Shown one piece after another: positions 56,622 to 64,000 of a DNA stretch of 64,000 nt (the first letter of the stretch is position 1; each line of letters opens with the position of its first letter). The notes beneath the pieces were generated by a model, which worked only from the letters and a program-made list of their open reading frames with translations, searched no databases and was not told where the DNA came from. The stretch comes from Pseudomonas putida. GTDB lineage: Bacteria; Pseudomonadota; Gammaproteobacteria; Pseudomonadales; Pseudomonadaceae. The DNA lies in contig NZ_JAETZZ010000007.1 in assembly GCF_022627325.1 (NCBI RefSeq), forward strand, positions 62,001 to 126,000, read 5' to 3'. The translations under genes and the position numbers were made by a program.

Positions 56622-56705
56622 CGGGCCCGCTTCCAAAGGACGTTGCACGCCGCAAGGGCTGCATCAGTCCAGTGGGAGCGGGCTTGCTTCAGGGCCCGCC
56701 TCCCC
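56622..56705. repeat. degenerate REP pair between spuH and RND operon
   Basis: CCGGGCCCGCTTCCAAAGGA and CAGTGGGAGCGGGCTTGC face each other, with the P. putida-type core intact on the right (56672 on). It separates two transcription units. Confidence 0.6.
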
Positions 56706-56807
56706 GCCATGGCCGCCCAACTGACCCTGGTCAGTGTTTTTTCTGAACCCTGATCTACGCTAACAGTCGCATCCCACGAATCATTTGCGCGCAAGCTAGG
56801 AGCCTGC

Positions 56808-57896
56808 ATGAGGGTGACGCGTTCACTGTTGGTTGTAGGCTTGGGGCTGCTTGGCCTGCTGACAGGTTGCAGCAAGGAAGAGGCTCCCGAGGTTTTGCCA
56901 CGGGTGGGGGTACTGCAGGTCCAACCCACTGACTTCGCCGCCAGGGTCACCTTGACCGGCGATGTGCAGGCGCGTGTGCAGACCGATCTTTCGTTTCGCG
57001 TGGGTGGCAAGATCATCTCGCGCAGCGTTGACGTGGGCGATCACGTGAAGGCCAACCAGGTGCTGGCCCGGCTGGACCCCAAAGACCTGCAGAACAATGT
57101 CGATTCGGCCAAGGCCGAGGTGTTCGCCGCTCAGGCGCGCGTCACCCAGACCAGCGCGGCCTTCGTCCGCCAGCAAAAGCTCTTGCCCAAGGGCTACACC
57201 AGCCAGAGCGAATACGACGCCGCCGAAGCATCGCTGCGCAGCAACCAGAGCGCGCTCAAGGCGGCCCAGGCGCAACTGGCCAATGCCCAGGAGCAACTGA
57301 GCTATACCGCCTTGGTGTCAGAGGCCGATGGGGTGATCACCGAGCGCCAGGCCGAGGTCGGTCAGGTGGTCCAGGCGACCATGCCGATATTCAGCCTTGC
57401 GCGTGATGGCGACCGCGATGCTGTCTTCAATGTCTACGAGTCCCTGCTGGTGGCGCCGCCGAGCGATGCCGGTGTCATGGTCAGCCTGCTCGACGACCCC
57501 AAGGTCCAGGCACAAGGCTTTGTCCGGGAAATTACCCCGACCGTATCGGCGCAGAGCGGCACGGTCCAGGTCAAGGTGGGCCTGCGTGATGTGCCTGCGG
57601 CCATGCTCCTGGGTTCACCGGTTACCGCCACGGCCAACACGCAAGGGCGGCCGAGCATCGAATTGCCCTGGTCGGCACTGACCAAGGCGTTGCATGAGCC
57701 TGCGGTGTGGGTGGTTGGCGAAGGCGACAAGGTTGAGTTGCGCAAAGTCCAGGTAGCCCGTTACCTCACCGGCAAGGTTGTCATTGCCCAAGGCATACAA
57801 GGCGGGGAGACGGTAGTCGTCAGCGGTGGCCAGTTGCTGCATCCCGGTATGCAGGTCGAGAAGGTCGATGCCAAGGACGGAGGCGCCGCGCCATGA
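56808..57896 (+). CDS. RND efflux periplasmic adaptor, first of two (TriA-like)
   Basis: A 362-residue membrane-fusion protein. The lipoprotein signal ends at Cys21 (LLTGCSKEE), followed by a lipoyl/barrel-sandwich half (FRVGGKIISRSVDVGDHVKANQVLARLDP), a coiled coil (100-165), the second lipoyl half (SEADGVITERQAEVGQVVQA) and beta-barrel/membrane-proximal domains. The arrangement of two adaptors before one RND pump is the hallmark of TriABC, the triclosan pump of P. aeruginosa. Its stop overlaps the next start (ATGA at 57893). Confidence 0.92.
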   Translation: MRVTRSLLVVGLGLLGLLTGCSKEEAPEVLPRVGVLQVQPTDFAARVTLTGDVQARVQTDLSFRVGGKIISRSVDVGDHVKANQVLARLDPKDLQNNVDSAKAEVFAAQARVTQTSAAFVRQQKLLPKGYTSQSEYDAAEASLRSNQSALKAAQAQLANAQEQLSYTALVSEADGVITERQAEVGQVVQATMPIFSLARDGDRDAVFNVYESLLVAPPSDAGVMVSLLDDPKVQAQGFVREITPTVSAQSGTVQVKVGLRDVPAAMLLGSPVTATANTQGRPSIELPWSALTKALHEPAVWVVGEGDKVELRKVQVARYLTGKVVIAQGIQGGETVVVSGGQLLHPGMQVEKVDAKDGGAAP

Positions 57897-58960
57897 ACAA
57901 AGTACTGTTGCTGTGTGCGGCAGGCTTGCTGTTGACGGCCTGTGGCAGTGAGGAAGATCAACCTGAAGCCGTGCGCCCTGTGCTGTCGACCGTGGTCGAG
58001 GCCCAGGCGCAGTCGCAGCTTGGCCGCTTTGCCGGCACCATCCAGGCACGCTATGAAAGCACCCTGGGCTTCCGGGTGGCCGGGCGCATTGCCCGGCGCT
58101 GGCTGGATGTGGGGGCCCAGGTAAAGCCGGGCGACACGCTTGCCACCCTTGACCCCACCGACCAGCAAAACCAGCTGCGCGCTGCCGAAGGCGACCTGGC
58201 CAGGGTCCAGGCGCAATGGATCAACGCCCAGGCCAATGCCCGCCGGCAACAGCAGCTGTATGACCGCGGCGTCGGCGCCCAGGCCCAGTTGGACATTGCC
58301 CAGACCGACCTGAAAACCACCGGTGCGAGCCTGGAGCAAGCGCGCTCGGCGGTCAGCCAGGCGCGTGACCAGCTCGATTACAGCACCCTGCGCAGCGACC
58401 ATTCGGCGGTGATCACGGCGTGGCAGGCAGAGGCCGGGCAGACGGTTACCGCCGGCCAGGCGGTGGTCACGCTGGCGCGACCAGACATCAAGGAAGCGGT
58501 GATCGACCTGCCCATCGGCATTGCCGAGCAGCTGACCAAGGACCTGACGTTCACGGTCGCCTCGCAACTGGACAACAGCATCAATACCACCGCCACGCTG
58601 CGTGAACTGGAACCCCAGGCCGATGCCGCGACGCGCACCCGGCGTGCCCGCCTGACCCTTGCCAGCACTCCCGATGCCTTCCACCTGGGCACCGCGATTA
58701 GTGTCACCTTGACCTCGGCGATCACCCCGCGCAGCGAACTGCCGCTGAGCGCGCTGCTCGAGCGTGATGGCAAGACCCAGGTATGGGTCATCGACCCACA
58801 GCAAAAAACCGTCGCTACCCGTGACGTCGCCCTGCTGGAACGCTCCGCCGACAGTATCGTGCTGGCCTCTGGAGTGCAGCCTGGTGAGCGGGTGGTCACT
58901 GCCGGTGTCAACAGCCTCAAGCCTGGCCAGAAGGTCACCTTCGACGAGGAAGCGCAATGA
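57893..58960 (+). CDS. RND efflux periplasmic adaptor, second of two (TriB-like)
   Basis: A 355-residue membrane-fusion lipoprotein (lipobox Cys17 in LLTACGSEED). FRVAGRIARRWLDVGAQVKPGDTLATLDPTD and the later QAEAGQTVTAGQAVVTLARPD are the two lipoyl halves around a coiled coil. In TriABC both adaptors are needed and act as non-identical partners; a similar division is expected here. Coupled to both neighbours by 4-base overlaps. Confidence 0.92.
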   Translation: MNKVLLLCAAGLLLTACGSEEDQPEAVRPVLSTVVEAQAQSQLGRFAGTIQARYESTLGFRVAGRIARRWLDVGAQVKPGDTLATLDPTDQQNQLRAAEGDLARVQAQWINAQANARRQQQLYDRGVGAQAQLDIAQTDLKTTGASLEQARSAVSQARDQLDYSTLRSDHSAVITAWQAEAGQTVTAGQAVVTLARPDIKEAVIDLPIGIAEQLTKDLTFTVASQLDNSINTTATLRELEPQADAATRTRRARLTLASTPDAFHLGTAISVTLTSAITPRSELPLSALLERDGKTQVWVIDPQQKTVATRDVALLERSADSIVLASGVQPGERVVTAGVNSLKPGQKVTFDEEAQ

Positions 58961-61900
58961 AAGGAAGCTTCAACCTGTCCGACTGGGCGTTGCGCCATCA
59001 ATCTTTCGTCTGGTACCTGATGTTCGTCGGCCTGCTGATGGGGATTTTTTCCTACTTCAACCTTGGCCGCGAAGAAGACCCGTCGTTCACCATCAAAACC
59101 ATGGTGATCCAGACCCGCTGGCCGGGCGCGACCCAGGATGAAACCCTGTACCAGGTCACCGACCGCATCGAGAAAAAGCTCGAGGAGCTGGACTCCCTCG
59201 ACTACACCAAGAGCTATACCCGCCCGGGTGAGTCGACCGTCTACGTCTACCTGCGAGACACCACCAAAGCCGCCGACATCCCGCAAATCTGGTACCAGGT
59301 GCGCAAGAAGATCCAGGACATTCGCGGCGAATTCCCCCAAGGTATCCAGGGCCCAGGGTTCAACGACGAGTTCGGCGATGTCTTCGGCTCGATCTACGCG
59401 TTCACCGCAGATGGCTTGACCTTGCGCCAGTTGCGCGATTACGTGGAGCAGGCCCGTGCCGAGGTGCGCGAGGTCCCCAATATCGGCAAGATCGAGCTGG
59501 TCGGCACCCAGGATGAGGTGCTCTACCTGAACTTTTCCACGCGCAAACTGGCCGCGCTGGGCATCGACCAGCGCCAGGTCATGCAGGCCCTGCAGCAACA
59601 GAACGCGGTAACGCCGGCCGGGGTGATCGAAGCAGGCCCAGAGCGGATCTCGGTGCGCACCACTGGGCAATTCGCCTCAGAGAAAGACCTGCAAACGGTC
59701 AACCTGCGCATCAATGACCGCTTCTTCCGCCTGGCCGATATCGCCGATATCGAGCGCGGCTATGTCGACCCGCCGTCACCGATGTTCCGTTACAACGGCC
59801 AGACCGCGATTGGCCTGGCCATCGGCATGAAGGCCGGCGGCAACATCCAGGTATTCGGCGCCGCACTCAAGAAGAAGATGGACAGCATCGTCAACGACCT
59901 GCCCGTTGGCGTAGGCGTTCATACCGTGTCCGACCAGGCGGTGGTGGTGAAAGAGGCGGTTGGGGGCTTCACCAGCGCACTGTTCGAGGCCGTGGTAATT
60001 GTACTGGCAGTGAGTTTCGTCAGCCTTGGCGTGCGAGCAGGGCTGGTGGTGGCCTGCTCGATCCCGTTGGTGCTGGCCATGGTCTTCGTGTTCATGGAGT
60101 ACAGCGGCATCACCATGCAGCGGATCTCGCTCGGCGCGCTGATCATCGCGCTGGGCCTGCTGGTGGATGATGCAATGATCACCGTCGAGGTCATGGTCAC
60201 ACGCCTTGAGATGGGCGAGAGCAAGGAACAGGCTGCGACCTTCGCCTATACCTCGACCGCGTTCCCGATGCTCACCGGTACCCTTGTGACCGTTGCCGGC
60301 TTCGTGCCGATCGGCCTCAATGCCAGTTCAGCAGGCGAGTACACCTATACCCTGTTCGCGGTGATTGCCGTGGCGCTTATCGTGTCCTGGGTGGTGGCGG
60401 TGTTCTTCGCGCCCGTGCTTGGCGTGCATATTCTCAAGAGCGACAAGCTCAAGGGCCATGAGGCGGAACCCGGCCGCGTCGGGCGAGCGTTCGAAGGTGG
60501 GTTGCTGTGGTGCATGCGTCACCGCTGGCTGACCATCGTCGGCACCATCCTGCTGTTCGCACTGGCGCTGTTCAGCATGCGCTTTGTGCAGAACCAGTTC
60601 TTCCCGTCCTCGGACCGTCCGGAAATCCTCGTCGACCTCAACCTGCCGCAGAATGCCTCGATAGAGGAGACGCGCAAGGTGGTCGATCGCCTGGAGGCAA
60701 AGATCAAGGATGACCCTGACATGGTGCGCTGGAGCACCTACATCGGCCAGGGCGCCATCCGTTTCTATCTGCCGCTGGATCAGCAACTGCAGAACCCGTA
60801 CTACGCCCAGCTGGTCATCGTCAGCAAAGGCTTGGAGGAGCGTGCGGGCATGATGGCGCGCCTGCAGAAGCTGTTGCACGAAGAGTTTGTCGGCATCGGC
60901 ACCAACGTGCAGTCGCTGGAAATGGGCCCGCCGGTAGGGCGGCCGATCCAGTATCGGGTCAGCGGCAAGGACATCGACCAGGTGCGCAAACATGCGATCG
61001 ACCTCGCCACCCTGCTCAATACCAATGAGCACATCGGCGAGATGATCTACGACTGGAACGAGCCGGGTAAGGTGCTGCGCATAGAAATCGCCCAGGACAA
61101 GGCGCGCCAGCTCGGGCTGTCGTCCGAGGACGTGGCCAATGTGATGAACAGCATCGTCAGCGGCGCGCCGGTCACCGAGGTCAACGACAACATCTACCTG
61201 GTGGACGTGATCGCCCGTGCGGTGGACAGCGAGAGGGGCTCCCCAGACACCCTGCAGAACCTGCAGATCGTCACGCCCAGCGGCACGTCGATACCCTTGC
61301 TGGCGTTCGCCACGGTGCGCTACGAGCTGGAGCAGCCGCTGGTATGGCGCCGCGACCGCAAACCTACCATCACCATCAAGGCATCGGTCAACGGCGACAT
61401 CCAGCCTACCGACCTGGTCGCGCAGCTCAAGCCGAAGATCGACGAGTTCGCCAGCCAGTTGCCTGTCGGTTACGAGGTGGCCACAGGTGGTACGGTGGAG
61501 GAGAGCGGCAAGGCACAAGGGCCGATTGCCAAGGTCATCCCGCTGATGCTGTTCCTCATGGCGACGTTCCTGATGATCCAGCTGCACAGTGTGCAGAAGC
61601 TGTTCCTGGTGGTCAGCGTGGCGCCGCTGGGGTTGATCGGTGTGGTCGTGGCACTGGTGCCGACGGGCACGCCCATGGGCTTCGTGGCGATTCTCGGGAT
61701 ACTCGCGCTGGCGGGGATCATCATTCGTAACTCGGTCATTCTGGTGACCCAGATCGATGAGTTCGAAGCGCAGGGCTACTCACCCTGGGATGCGGTGCTC
61801 GAAGCCACCAACCACCGTCGCAGGCCGATCTTGCTGACTGCTGCAGCGGCCAGCCTGGGCATGATCCCGATCGCTCGTGAGGTGTTCTGGGGGCCGATGG

Positions 61901-62022
61901 CCTACGCCATGATTGGCGGCATCATCAGCGCAACGCTGCTGACCCTGCTGTTCCTGCCGGCGCTTTACGTGGCCTGGTACAAGATCCGCGAGCCACAGCA
62001 CAGCGAAGAACCTGCGGCGTGA
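58957..62022 (+). CDS. RND efflux transporter (TriC-like, HAE-type)
   Basis: A 1021-residue RND pump with the usual 12 membrane helices and two large periplasmic loops. Helix 4 carries the proton-relay acidic pair in LGLLVDDAMITVEVMV. GREEDPSFTIKTMVIQTRWPGAT begins the first periplasmic domain. The second half ends in LLTAAAASLGMIPIAREVFWGPMAYAMIGGI. It exports drugs or organic solutes by proton antiport. No outer-membrane channel gene follows, so it must recruit one encoded elsewhere, as TriABC does with OpmH. Confidence 0.94.
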   Translation: MKGSFNLSDWALRHQSFVWYLMFVGLLMGIFSYFNLGREEDPSFTIKTMVIQTRWPGATQDETLYQVTDRIEKKLEELDSLDYTKSYTRPGESTVYVYLRDTTKAADIPQIWYQVRKKIQDIRGEFPQGIQGPGFNDEFGDVFGSIYAFTADGLTLRQLRDYVEQARAEVREVPNIGKIELVGTQDEVLYLNFSTRKLAALGIDQRQVMQALQQQNAVTPAGVIEAGPERISVRTTGQFASEKDLQTVNLRINDRFFRLADIADIERGYVDPPSPMFRYNGQTAIGLAIGMKAGGNIQVFGAALKKKMDSIVNDLPVGVGVHTVSDQAVVVKEAVGGFTSALFEAVVIVLAVSFVSLGVRAGLVVACSIPLVLAMVFVFMEYSGITMQRISLGALIIALGLLVDDAMITVEVMVTRLEMGESKEQAATFAYTSTAFPMLTGTLVTVAGFVPIGLNASSAGEYTYTLFAVIAVALIVSWVVAVFFAPVLGVHILKSDKLKGHEAEPGRVGRAFEGGLLWCMRHRWLTIVGTILLFALALFSMRFVQNQFFPSSDRPEILVDLNLPQNASIEETRKVVDRLEAKIKDDPDMVRWSTYIGQGAIRFYLPLDQQLQNPYYAQLVIVSKGLEERAGMMARLQKLLHEEFVGIGTNVQSLEMGPPVGRPIQYRVSGKDIDQVRKHAIDLATLLNTNEHIGEMIYDWNEPGKVLRIEIAQDKARQLGLSSEDVANVMNSIVSGAPVTEVNDNIYLVDVIARAVDSERGSPDTLQNLQIVTPSGTSIPLLAFATVRYELEQPLVWRRDRKPTITIKASVNGDIQPTDLVAQLKPKIDEFASQLPVGYEVATGGTVEESGKAQGPIAKVIPLMLFLMATFLMIQLHSVQKLFLVVSVAPLGLIGVVVALVPTGTPMGFVAILGILALAGIIIRNSVILVTQIDEFEAQGYSPWDAVLEATNHRRRPILLTAAAASLGMIPIAREVFWGPMAYAMIGGIISATLLTLLFLPALYVAWYKIREPQHSEEPAA

Positions 62023-62093
62023 CTTTTGTGGGGGTTGGGTACGACAGCCCCCATGAACGCTTCGAACTGCTAATCAAAAATGGTTATATAAAA

Positions 62094-62118
62094 ATTCTTA
62101 AAGAGTATTTTTAAGAAT
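62094..62118. promoter_or_regulatory. AT-rich inverted repeat, candidate CysB-type operator
   Basis: ATTCTTAAA (62094-62102) and TTTAAGAAT (62110-62118) form a perfect 9-bp inverted repeat with a 7-base centre. Just downstream TACTAT (62132-62137) may be a -10 box with a poor -35 inside the repeat, as expected for an activator-dependent promoter. Located 89 bases upstream of oscA; CysB binds AT-rich sites of this kind, but the assignment is inferred. Confidence 0.5.
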
Positions 62119-62206
62119 AACTACGCCTGTCTACTATCGCTCCCAAGCCAGGCGCAAATCCCCTTCAAACATGTCTGCCCGGCACCTCACTCACAGGAGA
62201 GCGAGC

Positions 62207-62389
62207 ATGAGTGCATCAGTGCGCAGCATCGACGGTCAGGACGAAGCCACCATTTTGCGTGAGATCCAGAGCGCCTTGCGCGATCTGCGTTTCGGTGCAG
62301 TGGAAATCACCGTGCACAACGCCCAGGTCGTGCAGATCGAGCGTAAGGAGAAGTTCCGCCTGCAACAGCCCGGCAACAAACCCAGCTGA
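62207..62389 (+). CDS. oscA: OscA, small sulfur-metabolism protein (DUF2292/YezD family)
   Basis: A 60-residue protein with the YezD/DUF2292 pattern ILREIQSALRDLRFGAVEITVHNAQVVQIERKEK. OscA was described in P. corrugata as needed for use of organosulfur compounds under sulfate stress such as chromate exposure, and it lies upstream of the sulfate-transport genes. AGGAGA at 62194-62199 sets the ATG at 62207. The distance to sbp is 48 bases, so they are co-transcribed. Confidence 0.9.
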   Translation: MSASVRSIDGQDEATILREIQSALRDLRFGAVEITVHNAQVVQIERKEKFRLQQPGNKPS

Positions 62390-62437
62390 TCACGCACCAC
62401 ACACAAAATTAGAAAAATGCCAATCGGGAGCTTCACC

Positions 62438-63445
62438 ATGTCCATCCGCCGTTATGCACTCGCCGCTTTGGCCAGTGCTGTTTTTGCCGGTTCCGCCATC
62501 GCCAAGGACTACGAACTGCTGAACGTGTCCTACGACCCGACCCGTGAGCTGTATCAGCAATACAATGCTGAATTCATCAAGCATTGGCAGCAGTCGCACC
62601 CGGATGACAAAGTGAAGATCCAGCAGTCCCATGGCGGCTCGGGCAAACAGGCCCGCGCGGTAATCGACGGCCTGCGCGCCGACGTCGTGACCCTGGCCCT
62701 GGCGGGTGACATCGATGAGATCGCCAAGCTGGGCAAGGCCTTGCCGGAGGACTGGCAGAAGCGCCTGCCGGACGCCAGTACCCCGTACACCTCGACCATC
62801 GTGTTCCTGGTGCGCAAGGGCAACCCGAAAGGCATCAAGGACTGGGGTGACCTGATCAAGAAGGACGTTTCGGTCATTACCCCCAACCCTAAAACCTCCG
62901 GTGGCGCTCGCTGGAACTTCCTCGCTGCCTGGGCCTACGGCCTGAAGCAAGGTGGCAGCGAAGCCAAAGCCAAGGAGTACGTGCAGGAGCTGTTCAAGCA
63001 TGTGCCGGTTCTGGATACCGGCGCCCGTGGCTCGACCATCACGTTCGTCAACAACGGCCAGGGTGATGTGCTGCTGGCCTGGGAAAACGAAGCTTTCCTG
63101 GCGCTGAAGGAGGACGGCGGGGCCGACACGTTCGAAATCGTCGTGCCTTCGCTGTCGATCCTGGCAGAACCCCCTGTGGCGGTGGTCGACAAGAACGCTC
63201 AGAAGAAGGGTAATGAACAGATCGCCGAGGCGTACCTCAAGCACCTGTACAGCCCGGCTGGCCAGAAAATCGCTGCCGAAAACTTCTACCGCCCACGTGA
63301 CGCGAAGGTCGCAGCCGAATTCGGCAAGCAATTCCCTAAACTGGATCTGGTAACCATCGACAAGGACTTCGGTGGCTGGAAGACGGCACAGCCCAAATTC
63401 TTCAATGATGGCGGTGTGTTCGACCAGATCTATCAGGCGCAATAA
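62438..63445 (+). CDS. sbp: periplasmic sulfate-binding protein Sbp
   Basis: A 335-residue solute-binding protein with signal peptide (1-23, ...[10 protein letters not shown]). [20 protein letters not shown] and [25 protein letters not shown] hold the sulfate-contacting backbone and Ser. [21 protein letters not shown] and NFYRPRD complete the family pattern. It delivers sulfate to the CysTWA ABC transporter that begins downstream. GGGAG precedes the ATG at 62438; a longer frame start at 62417 is unlikely. Confidence 0.95.
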   Translation: MSIRRYALAALASAVFAGSAIAKDYELLNVSYDPTRELYQQYNAEFIKHWQQSHPDDKVKIQQSHGGSGKQARAVIDGLRADVVTLALAGDIDEIAKLGKALPEDWQKRLPDASTPYTSTIVFLVRKGNPKGIKDWGDLIKKDVSVITPNPKTSGGARWNFLAAWAYGLKQGGSEAKAKEYVQELFKHVPVLDTGARGSTITFVNNGQGDVLLAWENEAFLALKEDGGADTFEIVVPSLSILAEPPVAVVDKNAQKKGNEQIAEAYLKHLYSPAGQKIAAENFYRPRDAKVAAEFGKQFPKLDLVTIDKDFGGWKTAQPKFFNDGGVFDQIYQAQ

Positions 63446-63462
63446 GCGGCCATGGAACAGCG

Positions 63463-63479
63463 GGGCCGCCTTGCGGCCC
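63463..63479 (+). repeat. intercistronic hairpin after sbp
   Basis: GGGCCGC (63463-63469) pairs with GCGGCCC (63473-63479) over a tight 3-base loop, 17 bases after the sbp stop and 66 bases before cysT. No T-run follows. Confidence 0.65.
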
Positions 63480-63545
63480 AGGATTCACAAGCCTGCACCC
63501 GCCTGGCATGACTGCCGGGCTTGGTGCGTTCAACCAGGGATCTTT

Positions 63546-64000
63546 ATGTCACGTCGCATTTCCCCTGTCATACCCGGCTTCGGGCTGACACTGGGCTACA
63601 CCTTGGTGTATCTCAGCCTGATTGTGCTGATACCGCTGGCCGCCATGTTCGTGCATGCCGCGCAGCTTACCTGGGAGCAGTTCTGGAACATCATCAGTGC
63701 GCCGCGCGTGATCGCCGCGCTCAAGCTGAGTTTCGGCACCGCCCTGTTCGCGGCCATCATCAATGGTGTCATCGGTACCCTGCTGGCTTGGGTGCTGGTG
63801 CGCTATACCTTCCCTGGGCGCAAGATCATCGATGCGATGATCGACCTGCCGTTCGCTCTGCCCACGGCCGTTGCGGGTATCGCCCTGACCGCGCTTTATG
63901 CCCCGGCAGGCTGGGTCGGTCAGTTCGCCACCGACCTGGGCTTCAAGATCGCCTACACCCCTCTGGGCATCACCCTGGCGCTGACCTTCGTCACCCTGCC
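63546..64000 (+). CDS. cysT: sulfate ABC transporter permease CysT (CysU), 3' end cut by window edge
   Basis: The first 151 residues of a CysT/CysU permease. MSRRISPVIPGFGLTLGYTL leads into the first helix. The segment ALKLSFGTALFAAIINGVIGTLLAWVLVRYTFPGRK and LPFALPTAVAGIALTALYAPAGWVG are characteristic of the sulfate permease. The full family length is about 270 residues, so roughly 120 remain outside the window. AGGGA at 63535-63539 sets the start. It belongs to the oscA-sbp-cysT unit. Confidence 0.95.
   Translation, partial: MSRRISPVIPGFGLTLGYTLVYLSLIVLIPLAAMFVHAAQLTWEQFWNIISAPRVIAALKLSFGTALFAAIINGVIGTLLAWVLVRYTFPGRKIIDAMIDLPFALPTAVAGIALTALYAPAGWVGQFATDLGFKIAYTPLGITLALTFVTL

Overview
The window is a gene-dense, GC-rich stretch of a Pseudomonas chromosome, most likely from the P. 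putida group. The evidence is family level: SutA, AlgR, AlgP, AlgQ, the paired glutamine-synthetase-like polyamine enzymes next to SpuC, a TriABC-type pump, the OscA/Sbp sulfate genes, and intergenic REP-like units built on a TGTGGGAGCGGGCTTGCC-type core. There is no rRNA, prophage, insertion sequence or CRISPR array. One tRNA gene, tRNA-Arg(CCG), is present.

Layout. 1-6.4 kb: the start of yifB/comM (cut by the left edge), a 675-residue Sel1-repeat gene, ubiK, the nitrogen-control pair glnK-amtB behind a sigma-54/NtrC-type promoter, and sutA. 6.5-7.7 kb: two unrecognised overlapping genes of lower GC, apparently inserted. 7.8-12.4 kb: the minus-strand cluster lptM-lysA-dapF-DUF484-xerC-yigB (lysine/DAP synthesis plus the dimer-resolution recombinase). 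12.7-18.4 kb: cyaY, DUF1289, rnk, a PI-PLC-X protein, class I adenylate cyclase and two small conserved proteins. 18.5-29.8 kb: GST, argH, algR (without algZ), the hem cluster hemC-hemD-hemX-hemY, a DsbB homologue, algQ/rsd, an FKBP isomerase, algP and a TIGR02444 protein.

29.9-36.8 kb: an ABC-F ATPase, a LysE exporter, an NfeD-slipin pair, a YbaK protein, DUF2789, a membrane protein and a CBS-domain protein. 37.0-41.0 kb: a three-gene envelope operon of unknown function (OmpA-type glycine-zipper lipoprotein, multi-spanning membrane protein with a proline/alanine tail, exported vWA-like protein). This is the best candidate for an undescribed system. 41.1-46.3 kb: tRNA-Arg, an ACT-like protein, an Lrp regulator, a CYTH-CHAD triphosphatase, argE and argA.

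46.3-56.6 kb: the polyamine locus. Two gamma-glutamylpolyamine synthetases flank a 574-bp leader, followed by spuC and the spuDEFGH uptake system. 56.8-62.0 kb: a two-adaptor RND pump without its own outer-membrane channel. 62.2-64.0 kb: the sulfate operon oscA-sbp-cysT, cut by the right edge.

The region is mostly core metabolism: nitrogen sensing, arginine, lysine, heme, polyamine and sulfate handling. The accessory material is limited to the 675-aa gene, the 6.5-7.7 kb pair and perhaps the 37-41 kb operon. All gene calls come from reading translations and motifs; no database search was run.
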